44,295 nt of DNA from an uncultured Clostridia bacterium (GTDB lineage: Bacteria; Bacillota; Clostridia; Saccharofermentanales; Saccharofermentanaceae). The DNA lies in contig CAMYXL010000020.1 of assembly GCA_947303255.1 (NCBI GenBank), positions 1 through 44,295 of the forward strand, in the 5' to 3' direction. The notes below the pieces were generated by a model, which was not told where the DNA came from, made no database searches, and worked only from the letters and a program-made list of their open reading frames with translations. Shown here in pieces: positions 11,301 through 19,411 of the stretch. Position 1 is the stretch's first letter; every line of letters starts with the position of its first letter. Both the position numbers and the translations under genes were made by a program.

Positions 11301-11876
11301 ACCAGCGATTCTGAGTTCCTCGACATACTCTACAGAACATTCTTCAACCGTGAACCTGATGAGGGCGGTAAGAACTACTGGCTGTCCGAACTTAAGAACG
11401 GCAAGACCCGCGATCAGGTAGCCATGGGCTTCATCGATTCCCAGGAGTGGGCTGATACCTGCGCGAGCTACGGCATCAAGTCAGGCGGTTCCTTCAAATC
11501 CAAGGTCACGATCGCTCCGACGAACCTTACATTGGGATTTGTTGAGCGTATGTATACGACTGCTCTCGGAAGAGACTACGATACAGAAGGACGAGACTTC
11601 TGGGCTAAGCCTCTCGCGAACTTCGAGATGACCGGTGAGCAGGTGGGCATCAACTTCTTCAACAGTGCCGAGTTCAAGGGCTTCGGCTTAAGCGATGACG
11701 AGTTCCTCGAGCGTCTTTATCTGACATTTATGGACAGACCTTCGGATGAAGGCGGCAAGAACTTCTGGAAGCAGTTCCTCAAGGACGGACATTCCAGGGA
11801 AGAGGTCGTTCTGGGCTTTACGAGAAGTGCCGAATTCGTGGAGAAATGTATCGAAGCGAGGATCCTCCCTTACTGA
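5337..11876 (+). CDS. Giant secreted CAP / 21-beta-repeat / DUF4214 surface protein
   Basis: The ATG at 5337 is preceded by GGAGGGGG, so a longer in-frame start at 5265 is rejected; it also lies upstream of the -10 element. The 2179-residue product has a signal peptide (hydrophobic core about residues 12-26). A CAP domain (about 38-190) carries the H-D-R-P-N-G-S motif and a G-Q-G-H-R-R-C-I-L-N-P motif. A Big2-like beta domain (about 240-318) and 21 repeats of about 75 residues (320-1893) follow, then a Thr/Pro/Lys linker (about 1895-1931). The C-terminus is two DUF4214 units (about 1935-2179) ending in CIEARILPY. The repeat consensus contains Y-T-G, D-Y-x-(V/L)-x-Y, N-x-G-(T/E)-A and G-x-G-N-Y, which resembles MBG-type or YTG beta repeats of Clostridial surface proteins. 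The DUF4214 end is nearly identical to that of the gene ending at 3298. It is probably a long stalk displaying the CAP domain away from the wall (inference). Confidence 0.88.
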   Translation: MGKRLIRPRYLILVLTTALLLGFYSADLKAASILNCSVTGMYNQVSARACYELIRDWRNNGGDTRWYWNKDNTTKTIVTNPKELNYSYNLEQIAMQRAIEYTIANSHDRPNGSEFSTCTYNGTRSYGECLFRATAGYYDAEDVLEFWKEENYQWGGQGHRRCILNPDYDLIGIASVTVNGFDYWALEMGAEHDSCTVGTYVSPYVGALTKTFDINMDEVPLDAMLTLDEQSMICYLDTPTYDLPSVNVRVKKANQGVTNGAPLNSSQYELTWTSGNSSIAKIENGKIVPVKDGSVTINAVAKIGDNVTSNVATLSVKVEKRSITGATVVEIADRTYTGNEIRPEPVVKMGNVTLIKDTDYQLAYSDNVDVDDNATIIITGKGKYKDQTTASFKIVPRDISEATANDVASIVFDDEYHQPLITLTYNGVVLGSADYSKSASFFKDVGDYQVTIDGKGNFCGSKKVDFSITPRDIVNCTAEEIADQVYTGEAITPFVDVYDGEDILDESNYDVSYSANIVPSEVTVTISGKGNYTGTLTTTFNITRKDISTVDIDYETEFTYSEGEQICPSVNMSFNEKPLLEDVDFELQYPENVNVGEGQIIVHGIGFFCGEKILTFNIVPKDLSGFTYEPVDPVTYTGSALEPEFVISGTKETLEKDKDYEVEFADNVNKGTATVTVTGKGNYTGTMTCVFEIEGKDIGKCSSYVIEDQTFENAQIKPEVTITDGETVLAEGADYTLEYGENINAGTGTVTAKGIGNYKGEVIISFNILSMSLENVSVSAIEGVTYTGEQHTPSVTVTNGETVLVENTDYEIVYGENILKGEGTVTVKGIGNYCSEREVKFAILPKNINDTSISEIDSQIVTGSPIEPSVTVLDGSKILENGTDYKISFEDNTEPGTATVIIEGLGNYTGFAEKTFQICAKDLSNLTVDPVPAQKYNEGEPVCPKIVIRNGEYVLIEGEDYEVTYDQNSEIGTAQITVTGKGDYAGELIIEYTIAKDTVYDLTIENIDPVVYTGLECTPDPVVSDGETILTRDTDYELTYSQNIDAGTAKILLKGINDYAGEIELTFSILPVDIEDLAITGIASETEFTGESKTVAPVIVFDTYELQIGTDYIITYADNINAGTASYTISGIGNFTGTVEGTFEITTMDIGSLTFEEIGSQVYTGSALKPDVVIRNGEIMLDPESDYEVICEGAIVAGTHPVTVNGTGNYSGTKTLEFAISAKDISDLEAEEIADITYTGSEIKPAPVIKYGELVLTDEDYDLTYSENVDVGSASVLVEGKGNYSGSITLGFNITAADISDYDVSGLSEKTYTGMPLMCDIEVSNGELVLDPSTDYSVFYKNNTNAGTAEVTIVGGGNYTGSIDKTFSIAAMSIENMTVEQIADETYTGSPVTPVVVIKNGETELNSETDITVSCSDNVNVGEASVLIEGTGNFCGILNSTFNIVPKDGSALTVEPIEDAVYTGDPVEPSVVIKDGEVTLSEDQYDLSYSNNTAKGEASILIQYKGNYTGTENATFNIVSKTVEDLTINDIPEAEYTGSPIYPAVIVYDGETAVSQDDYKIYFSSNTNAGEATIRIEGQNNYSGSKSFTFKINAKDISGFDLSGITGEMTYTGSEITQSVVVSDGNTDLGSSDYDVTYTNNINVGEAKVTVEGRGNYKGKIEATFNITKKDFDSVTVDSIPDQAFTEGYICPEITVKDGSRTLVENTDYKVSFSGNKAIGEGRITVTGIGNYDGIKDVTFKIVQKNVTALDISSISSQTYNGSAFTPKPTVKNGNTTLKEGTDYTISYSNNVNAGTATVTITGKGNYTGSKSVSFSISKKTVSGLTISSVSAQEYTGKAITPKPTVKDGSKTLTEGTDYRLSYKNNTNSGTATITVTGAGNYSGTKDVTFTIKAKPTPTPTAKPATPTPTAKPTSTSTPTPKPTPTEAPKDAKSDIRGFVERLYNCVLGRPSEPGGIDFWTDELYEFRQTGAQVAVGFIGSKEFKDRNTSDSEFLDILYRTFFNREPDEGGKNYWLSELKNGKTRDQVAMGFIDSQEWADTCASYGIKSGGSFKSKVTIAPTNLTLGFVERMYTTALGRDYDTEGRDFWAKPLANFEMTGEQVGINFFNSAEFKGFGLSDDEFLERLYLTFMDRPSDEGGKNFWKQFLKDGHSREEVVLGFTRSAEFVEKCIEARILPY
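6294..11019 (+). repeat. 21 tandem beta-repeats of about 225 bp
   Basis: Counting starts of the (A/P/K)-K-(D/N/T)-x-x-type linker strand gives 21 units of about 75 codons, diverged in most pairs. The last two units (from about 10570 and 10795) are closest to each other. Both share the CCTAAGCCGACAGTCAAG segment and T-P-K-P-T-V-K, which indicates the most recent duplication is at the 3' end of the array. Confidence 0.85.
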
Positions 11877-11965
11877 TCGTAAGAAGACAATGGATAAATT
11901 GTGCTTAAAGCACAACAATATAGGTCTTGGAGCGCTTGTCATTGGTGTATCTAATCTTTTCAGTA

Positions 11966-11974
11966 TGCTATAAT
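11966..11974 (+). promoter_or_regulatory. Extended -10 promoter of the glycan operon
   Basis: TGCTATAAT matches the extended -10 consensus and lies 40 bases upstream of the gmd ATG. No -35 fits at 16-18 bp. The ribosome binding site GAAGGAG follows at about 12000-12006. No terminator with a T-tract is seen after the giant repeat gene, so read-through is also possible. Confidence 0.6.
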
Positions 11975-11996
11975 AAGATGTTTAACTGATTAATAA

Positions 11997-13039
<1,043 letters not shown>

Positions 13040-13040
<1 letters not shown>

Positions 13041-13960
13041 TGAGAACACTTGTAGTAGGTGCGAACGGCTTTGCCGGAACATACTTAAGACGTGAACTCG
13101 AAGATAACGGTTACGAAGTCTTCGGCGTTGATGTTGTATCCAATAATGACAAAGTCAAGGTCGTCGACATGCTCGATCCGCAGAAAGCGGACGAACTTAT
13201 CGCGGACATTAAGCCTGACATCATCTTCAATCTGGCAGGTCAGGCAGCCCCGAGCATTTCCTGGGACAAAGTCCTTCTTACCATGCACCTCAATATCGAT
13301 ATCTCGGTAAATATCCTTGAGGCCGTTCGAAAAAACTGTCCTACGTGCCGCGTTATCCTGATCGGTTCGGCCAACCAGTATGACGGCAGCAAGGCAGTCG
13401 ACGGAGTCATTTCCGAAGAGACTCCTTTGAACTGCACATCACCATATGATGTATCGAAAAATGCCCAGGAGGATCTGGTCTTTCTTATGGCTCGAAAATA
13501 CGATCTCGACGTTATCATGACGAGATCTTTCAACCACATCGGTCCGGGTCAGAAAACAGGATTCGTCGTTACGGATTACTGCAAGAGGATCGTGGACCTC
13601 GAGAACGGCATGATCGATACTTTCACATTCGGAAATCTTGATTCCTGGCGCGATTTTTCGGACGCCAGAGATGTTGTAAGAGCCTATAGGCTCCTCGCCG
13701 AGAAAGGCGAGAAGAACGAGATCTACAACGTAGGCTCCGGCAGGAGCTTTTACATCAGAGATCTCATCGGAAACCTCATCGACCTAAGCGAGAAAGCCAA
13801 GGCAAAGGTTACTTTGCCGCCGCGCCTTAATGATGACGAGCTGGTTCATGTAAGAGCCGACATCACTAAGCTTCAGAAGGCGACGGGCTTTGAGGCGCAG
13901 TATGATGTTTTCGAGACCATAAAAGACGTATTGGAAGACTACAGGAAGGGTAACGGCTGA
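13040..13960 (+). CDS. rmd: GDP-6-deoxy-D-mannose reductase (GDP-D-rhamnose synthesis)
   Basis: This reduces the Gmd product to GDP-D-rhamnose. The 306-residue SDR protein has the N-terminal G-A-N-G-F-A-G nucleotide-binding loop, an IGSANQY strand, the catalytic Y136-x-x-x-K140, and the R-S-F-N-H-I-G-P-G-Q segment typical of Rmd. The ATG at 13040 overlaps the gmd stop; an in-frame TTG three bases earlier is ignored. It overlaps the next gene by one base in the same TGATG arrangement. A fucose synthase (GDP-L-fucose, epimerase/reductase) is the main alternative, but the sequence reads as Rmd-like and adjacency to Wzm/Wzt fits D-rhamnan systems. The exact product cannot be proved from sequence alone. 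Confidence 0.88.
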
Positions 13961-14742
13961 TGTTAAAAGAGATCTGGGATTACAGACAGATGATCATAAG
14001 CCTCGTCAAAAAGGACCTTCGCGGACGCTACAAGGGTTCCGTTCTGGGCTTTTTGTGGACCTTCGTTAACCCGTTGTTCCAGATACTTATCTACTCTTTC
14101 GTATTCGCATACATCCTTCCGACGGGCATGGAGAAATACTATCTGTTCCTGTGCGTGGCGCTCATTCCGTGGATCTTTTTCCAGTCCGCGATCACGGGCG
14201 GTTCCACCTCAGTGCTGTCGCAGAAGGACCTTGTTAAGAAGATCTACTTCCCGAGAGAAGTTCTGCCGATATCTTACGTAACGAGCTGTTTTGTGAACAT
14301 GCTCCTTTGCTTCATCGTTGTATTCGCAGTTGTTATCGTATCGAGGACTCACGTGAGCATCCTGGGACTTTGTTGCCTGCCGGTCATCATGATCGTCGAG
14401 TACGTTTTGGCCCTGGGAATCGCCATGATCACATCTGCACTGACGGTCTATTTCAGAGACCTCGAGCATATCCTCGGCATCGTCTCCATGGCATGGATGT
14501 ACCTGACACCGGTCGTCTATCCGAGTGAGAGATATGAGAAGCTCCCGTCTGAGCTTCGTTTCATCATGGAACATATTAATCCGATGTCACCTATCATCGG
14601 TGCATACAGAACGATCCTTTATAGCGGCTCGGTGCCTGACATGACAAACATCCTGGAGGCACTGTTGCTCGGAGTGATCTTCCTGGTCATCGGTTTTGTT
14701 ATCTTCGGAAAATGCAAGAAGCACTTCGCGGAGGAACTGTGA
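13960..14742 (+). CDS. wzm: Polysaccharide ABC exporter permease (Wzm type)
   Basis: This is the membrane half of an ABC-2-type exporter that moves a finished, lipid-linked polysaccharide out of the cytoplasm. The 260-residue product has an amphipathic N-terminal helix and the family's early K-K-D-L-R-G-R-Y-K-G-S-x-L-G segment. About six membrane spans follow, and L-x-P-V-V-Y-P lies before the last pair. The start ATG overlaps the rmd stop (TGATG), and the ATPase gene follows after one base. Length is normal for Wzm/TagG/RfbA permeases. TagG (teichoic acid) export is an alternative, but linkage to GDP-D-rhamnose genes and a Wzt with a C-terminal domain favours a rhamnose-containing glycan. 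Confidence 0.93.
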   Translation: MLKEIWDYRQMIISLVKKDLRGRYKGSVLGFLWTFVNPLFQILIYSFVFAYILPTGMEKYYLFLCVALIPWIFFQSAITGGSTSVLSQKDLVKKIYFPREVLPISYVTSCFVNMLLCFIVVFAVVIVSRTHVSILGLCCLPVIMIVEYVLALGIAMITSALTVYFRDLEHILGIVSMAWMYLTPVVYPSERYEKLPSELRFIMEHINPMSPIIGAYRTILYSGSVPDMTNILEALLLGVIFLVIGFVIFGKCKKHFAEEL

Positions 14743-14743
14743 T

Positions 14744-15976
14744 ATGGAAGAGAACTCGATCATCATCAAGAACGTGACCAAGCAGTTCAAGGTCTACTAC
14801 GACAAGGGCCAGAGCCTCAAGGAGAAGATCATCTTCAAGGGCAGGAACAGGCACGACACGAGAGTAGTCTTAAACGATATATCACTGACCATCAAAAAGG
14901 GCGAAGCAGTCGGCCTTATCGGCCACAACGGCTGCGGTAAGTCCACGCTTCTTAAGCTCATGACAAGGATCCTTTACCCGGACAAGGGCACCATCGACGT
15001 GAAGGGCCGCGTATCCAGCCTTATCGAGCTCGGTGCAGGCTTCCACCCTGACATGAGCGGCAGAGAGAATATCTACACCAATGCATCCATTTTCGGCCTC
15101 TCGAAAAAGGAGATAGACAGCCGTCTCAACGACATCATCGAGTTCTCTGAACTCCAGGAATTCATAGATAACCCGGTAAGAACATACTCATCGGGTATGT
15201 ACATGCGTCTTGCTTTCTCCGTTGCCATCAACGTTGACGCAGACGTCCTTCTCATCGACGAGATCCTCGCAGTCGGCGACACCAACTTCCAGGCAAAATG
15301 CTTCTCTAAGCTCAAGGAGATCAAGGCAAAGGGCACGACCATCGTAATCGTTTCCCACTCTCTTGACCAGATTGAGGCATTCTGCGACAGGAGCATCTGG
15401 ATCAACAAGGGCAAGATCGTAGCTGACGGCCTGCCGAGAGACATCCACATGGATTATCTCGACTACATGGGCGAGCGCAGAAACGAGCAGCAGAAAAAAG
15501 AGAAGGAACAGAAAGAGAAAGAAGAGAAGGAAAAGAAGCGCTGGGGTAACGGCGATGCCCAGATCACGGGCGTAAAGGTGACCGACAAGGACGGCAACGA
15601 GAAGTCCGTCTTCCACGTTGGCGACAACGTTAAGGTCAAGATAGATTACAAAGTCAATAAGCCCGTCAAGGACGCCGTTTTCGGCATCGGAATCTTCAGA
15701 AATGACGGTGTATATTGCTACGGAACCAACACCAGGATCGACAGGATCGACGAGTTCGACATTGTCGAGGACGGCAGCCTCGAGATCGAGATGCCTTCCG
15801 CAGATCTCTTACCGGGCAAGTATCTGGTGGATCTGGCCATCGAGTGCGACAGGGGAGTTCCTGTAGATTACTATAAGGAAGCGTGCTTTTTCGAGACATA
15901 CTCGAAAAGGGGCGACAGCGGCATAACAAGGATCGACCAGATCTGGCACATGCCTGAAAACATCAAGAAGCAGTAA
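14744..15976 (+). CDS. wzt: Polysaccharide ABC exporter ATPase with Wzt C-terminal glycan-binding domain
   Basis: I chose the ATG at 14744, 9 bases after GGAGG (14730-14734); the longer frame from 14696 lies inside wzm. The 410-residue protein has Walker A G-H-N-G-C-G-K-S-T (about 60-68), the signature Y-S-S-G-M-Y (about 147-152), Walker B L-L-I-D-E (about 168-173) and the V-S-H switch. A very Lys/Glu-rich segment (about 245-266) then joins an immunoglobulin-like Wzt_C domain (about 268-405). In E. coli O8/O9a the equivalent domain recognises the capped non-reducing end of the polymer before export (established for those systems). Here the same logic would need a chain-end modification, and the methyltransferase at 17036 is the obvious candidate (inference). 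Confidence 0.93.
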   Translation: MEENSIIIKNVTKQFKVYYDKGQSLKEKIIFKGRNRHDTRVVLNDISLTIKKGEAVGLIGHNGCGKSTLLKLMTRILYPDKGTIDVKGRVSSLIELGAGFHPDMSGRENIYTNASIFGLSKKEIDSRLNDIIEFSELQEFIDNPVRTYSSGMYMRLAFSVAINVDADVLLIDEILAVGDTNFQAKCFSKLKEIKAKGTTIVIVSHSLDQIEAFCDRSIWINKGKIVADGLPRDIHMDYLDYMGERRNEQQKKEKEQKEKEEKEKKRWGNGDAQITGVKVTDKDGNEKSVFHVGDNVKVKIDYKVNKPVKDAVFGIGIFRNDGVYCYGTNTRIDRIDEFDIVEDGSLEIEMPSADLLPGKYLVDLAIECDRGVPVDYYKEACFFETYSKRGDSGITRIDQIWHMPENIKKQ

Positions 15977-15990
15977 GAAAGGGGAAACGA

Positions 15991-17046
15991 ATGAAGATAG
16001 CATTGCTCACAACTCAGATCCCTTTTGTCAGAGGCGGCGCAGAGATGCACGTCAATAACCTTCGTAAGGCTCTCGAAGAGCACGGACACGAAGTCGAGAT
16101 CATAAACATCCCTTTCAACGACAATCCGATAGGAAGAGTCGAAGATCATATAGTCGCCATGCGACTTCTTAACTTAAGCGAGTCCTGGGCGGGCAAGATC
16201 GATCTGGCGATCGGCATGAAATTCCCCGCTTACCTGATCCCGCATCCGAACAAGGTAATGTGGATACTTCATCAGCACAGGCAGGCTTATGACTTGTTCG
16301 ATACAGAGTTTTCGAACATAAAAAGTGATGCCGAAGGCCTTCGCGTCAAGGACATCATCACAAATGCGGACGTTAAGTACATTTCCGAGGCCAAGCACGT
16401 CTTCGCCAATTCCGGAAACGTAGCCGCACGCCTTAAGAGGCACTGCGGTCTTGACTCCACACCGCTTTACCACCCATGTCCTGACATGGACAAGTTCTAT
16501 TGCGCGGAATCCGAGGATTACCTCCTGATGCCGAGCAGGATCAATGCCACAAAAAGACAGTTCCTGGCCCTTCGCTCCCTCTCGAAAACTAAGTCCGACG
16601 TTAAGCTTTACATCGTCGGCACAGCCGATACAGATTCGGTAAGAGAAGAGCTTTTAAAGAACATCGAAGAGTACGGGCTGAAGGACAGAGTAAAATACTT
16701 CGATTACGTATCACAGGAAGAAAAGATCAACCTCTACGCCAACTGCCGCGGCGTAGTCTTCATCCCGAAGGACGAGGACTACGGTTACATCACGCTCGAG
16801 GCCATGGCTTCAAGTAAGCCTGTAATCACCGCCAAGGACAGCGGAGGACCTCTCGAATTTGTGGAAGACGGAATAAACGGTTATGTCTGTGAACCTGAAT
16901 CCGATTCCATCGCCGAAGCAATGGACAAGCTGGGAGAGAACAAAGACGGTGCAGTCAGTATGGGAGCCGCAGGAAAGAAAAAGATCGAGGACATGAATAT
17001 CTCATGGGACCACGTAGTAAAGGAGCTTCTAAAGTATGCAGACTAA
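15991..17046 (+). CDS. GT4-family glycosyltransferase
   Basis: A 351-residue GT-B glycosyltransferase. The N-terminus has R-G-G-A-E-M-H for acceptor/donor domain packing. The C-terminal half has the P-S-R strand and an E-x7-E motif (E-D-Y-G-Y-I-T-L-E) typical of retaining GT4 enzymes using nucleotide sugars. RBS AAAGGGG precedes the ATG. The 3' end overlaps the methyltransferase gene by 11 bases. A role as mannosyl- or rhamnosyltransferase is inferred only from the operon; donor and linkage cannot be read from the sequence. Confidence 0.88.
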   Translation: MKIALLTTQIPFVRGGAEMHVNNLRKALEEHGHEVEIINIPFNDNPIGRVEDHIVAMRLLNLSESWAGKIDLAIGMKFPAYLIPHPNKVMWILHQHRQAYDLFDTEFSNIKSDAEGLRVKDIITNADVKYISEAKHVFANSGNVAARLKRHCGLDSTPLYHPCPDMDKFYCAESEDYLLMPSRINATKRQFLALRSLSKTKSDVKLYIVGTADTDSVREELLKNIEEYGLKDRVKYFDYVSQEEKINLYANCRGVVFIPKDEDYGYITLEAMASSKPVITAKDSGGPLEFVEDGINGYVCEPESDSIAEAMDKLGENKDGAVSMGAAGKKKIEDMNISWDHVVKELLKYAD

Positions 17047-18211
17047 GGAAAAAGTATCTCAGATAATCGACGAGATCGAAGATAAGAACGTAGCAGTACA
17101 AAGCCTCGTAAACGAGACAGGAGATCAGGGCAAAGACAAGCAGTTGTTTGACGACCTGGTCCTCGGGAAAAATGCCGTAACAGGCGAAGACTCCAACCTC
17201 CGCGTCGAGCTCGGCGAAGCAAACGCCCACATCGACACGACTTTGCAGCGCCAGTTCGGAGGCAACAAGTTTACCGCAGGTATCAAAAAGGTGATCTGGA
17301 AGATCTTAGCTAAGCCGATCCGCCCGATGTTCCAGGAGCAGAACCTGATGAACCATCATCTCGTTGCTTCCCTTAACGAACTTAACAGGATGAGAGGCGA
17401 GCACGAGGTCGAGATCAATCACCTCCGTGAAGCCATCGTTAAGCTCAATTCCCAGAACGACTATCTCGCGAGCCGCGTTCAGTCACTCCAGAAGGTCGTT
17501 GACGAATTCGATATTCCGCATGACGGCGGTCTTTCAGACTTCGAATATGAGGACTTCGAGAATCATTTCAGAGGTCCGATGGAAGAGATCAAAGAGCGTC
17601 TTAAGATGTACGTTCCTTACTTCAAGGACGCAGACGCACCTATCTTCGAGATCGGAAGCGGCAGAGGCGAGTTCCTCGAGCTCATGAAGGAGAATAACAT
17701 CACTGCAAGCGGTATCGATATCTTCAGACCGTTCGTCAATAAGTGCCTCAGAAACGGCCTCGACGTTCAGTACGGCGACGGCATCTCATTCATCAAGCAT
17801 TTTACGAGCGATTCATTGAGCGGTGTTTTCGCTTCTCAGGTTGTGGAGCACATCTCCAACTCCGATATCATCGAACTTTACCGCGAGTCCTTCAGAGTAT
17901 TGAAGAAGGGCGGCTACTGCATTTTCGAGACACCGAATCCTTGCTGTGTATCAATGTTTACGGGTGCTTTCTATATCGATCCTTCCCACAAGAAGCCGAT
18001 CCATCCGCTGTACCTGGAGTACATCGCTAGACTTGCAGGATTTACTGAAGTCGAGATCGTATTTACCGAAGGTTCAAGAACGACAGAGAGCCTTCCAACC
18101 ATAAAGACATCATCCGTCGACAACATCGACGAAGTAAATGAAGCGATCAATAAGCTCTCCGAGAAGATCTACGGAAGCCAGGATTACGCTATCATAGCAA
18201 GAAAGATGTAA
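17036..18211 (+). CDS. Coiled-coil SAM-dependent methyltransferase, putative glycan chain capping enzyme
   Basis: The 391-residue protein has three parts. An N-terminal acidic helical segment comes first. Residues about 85-106 form a basic/hydrophobic amphipathic motif (K-V-I-W-K-I-L-A-K-P-I-R-P-M then Q-E-Q-N), followed by a predicted coiled coil to about 160. A class I methyltransferase domain (about 195-330) has the SAM loop E-I-G-S-G-R-G-E-F, G-I-D and the post-motif V-V-E-H-I. The ATG at 17036 follows AAGGAG and overlaps the previous gene. In E. coli O8/O9a, WbdD methylates the chain end and its coiled coil sets chain length (established there); no kinase domain is present here. A capping role is inferred from the Wzt C-terminal domain. 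Two small neighbours repeat the amphipathic/coiled-coil module. Confidence 0.8.
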   Translation: MQTKEKVSQIIDEIEDKNVAVQSLVNETGDQGKDKQLFDDLVLGKNAVTGEDSNLRVELGEANAHIDTTLQRQFGGNKFTAGIKKVIWKILAKPIRPMFQEQNLMNHHLVASLNELNRMRGEHEVEINHLREAIVKLNSQNDYLASRVQSLQKVVDEFDIPHDGGLSDFEYEDFENHFRGPMEEIKERLKMYVPYFKDADAPIFEIGSGRGEFLELMKENNITASGIDIFRPFVNKCLRNGLDVQYGDGISFIKHFTSDSLSGVFASQVVEHISNSDIIELYRESFRVLKKGGYCIFETPNPCCVSMFTGAFYIDPSHKKPIHPLYLEYIARLAGFTEVEIVFTEGSRTTESLPTIKTSSVDNIDEVNEAINKLSEKIYGSQDYAIIARKM

Positions 18212-18220
18212 GAGGTCTTC

Positions 18221-19411
18221 ATGAAGAAACTGGGTTTTGTTGTTCCGTGGTACGGTGAAAAGATTCCGGGAGGCGCCGAGATGGAGCTTCGCGGCGTTAC
18301 TTCGCACCTTCACGCAGCAGGTGTCGAACTCGAGATCCTGACCACATGCGTCAAGCAGTTCGACAGCGACTGGAACGACAACTTCCATAAGCCGGGTACC
18401 ACAGTCGAAAACGGGATCACCGTCATCAGATTTCCTGCAGGCAAGAGAAATGCCGCAGAGTTTGACAGGGTCAACAGGGTCCTCATGAGAGGAAGAGTTC
18501 CGAAGATCCCTGATCAGGAGATCTTTTTCAAGGAAATGATAAACAGTCCGGAGCTTTACGCTTACATGGCTGAGCATAAGGACGACTACAGCCTTTTTGT
18601 ATTCATTCCGTACATGTTCGGAACTACGGTAAACGGCATCAAGGTGGCACCTGAAAAGTCGGTGGTCATCCCGTGTTTTCACGATGAAGCATATGCACAT
18701 ATGGATGTCCTCAAAGACGTTTACGAGAAGGTCAACGGATTCGTGTTCAACGCGAAGCCTGAGCAGGAATTGACGGAGAGACTTTTCGATATATCCAAGG
18801 CAAACAAGATCGTAATGGGTATCGGTGTGGACTGCGGACTTAAGGGCGATGCTCAAAGGTTCAGGGAAAAGTTCAACATCAACGAGCCGTTCATTCTCTA
18901 TGCAGGCCGTAAGGACGAAGGCAAGAACGTGCATACTCTCGTTAAGTATTTTGACGAGTACCTTAAAAGAAACCCGTGCGACATGAAGCTGGTCCTTATC
19001 GGAGGCGGTAAGATCGATCTGCCGAACACAGACAGATTCGTTGATCTGGGATTTGTGGATCTCCAGGATAAGATCGATGCGGAAGCAGCATCACTTCTTT
19101 TGTGTCAGCCATCGAAGAACGAGAGTTTCTCACTCGTTATCATGGAGAGCTGGCTCGGTAAAAGACCTGTACTCGTGCACGAGGACTGCGCGGTAACAAA
19201 GAACTTCGCAATTGAATCCAAGGGCGGATTGTATTTTAAGAATTACTTCGATTTCGAAGGTGCGGTAAACTACATAAAAGACCACAAGGACATCGCAGAC
19301 ATGATGGGCGAGAACGGATACGAATACGTTAACTCACAGTTTGACTGGGATGTGGTAACAAATAAATACAAAGAATTCTTCAAGCTTTGTACGGAGGCTT
19401 CAAATGGATAA
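18221..19411 (+). CDS. GT4-family glycosyltransferase (paralogue of the gene at 21257)
   Basis: A 396-residue GT-B enzyme. The N-terminal G-G-A-E-M-E follows a V-P-W-Y-G-E-K-I-P strand. The C-terminal domain has Y-A-G-R-K-D-E-G-K-N for nucleotide-sugar phosphate binding and an E-x7-E-like N-E-S-F-S-L-V-I-M-E. It is the same length as the 21257 product and matches it along the chain (inserted F-x-F-x-P-Y-M / F-V-F-M-T-Y-L strand, C-F-H-D-E-A / T-A-H-D-E-W, F-x-L-x-G-A-V/C-I-x-Y). The pair arose by duplication within the operon. Start ATG 18221 follows AGAGG. Likely adds a mannose or rhamnose unit; specificity is unknown. Confidence 0.87.
   Translation: MKKLGFVVPWYGEKIPGGAEMELRGVTSHLHAAGVELEILTTCVKQFDSDWNDNFHKPGTTVENGITVIRFPAGKRNAAEFDRVNRVLMRGRVPKIPDQEIFFKEMINSPELYAYMAEHKDDYSLFVFIPYMFGTTVNGIKVAPEKSVVIPCFHDEAYAHMDVLKDVYEKVNGFVFNAKPEQELTERLFDISKANKIVMGIGVDCGLKGDAQRFREKFNINEPFILYAGRKDEGKNVHTLVKYFDEYLKRNPCDMKLVLIGGGKIDLPNTDRFVDLGFVDLQDKIDAEAASLLLCQPSKNESFSLVIMESWLGKRPVLVHEDCAVTKNFAIESKGGLYFKNYFDFEGAVNYIKDHKDIADMMGENGYEYVNSQFDWDVVTNKYKEFFKLCTEASNG

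Noticed and set aside
11905..11926. TTGTGC-TTAAA-GCACAA hairpin after the giant repeat gene as terminator
   Set aside because: The stem is only 6 bp and AT-rich sequence without a T-tract follows; it is too weak to call.
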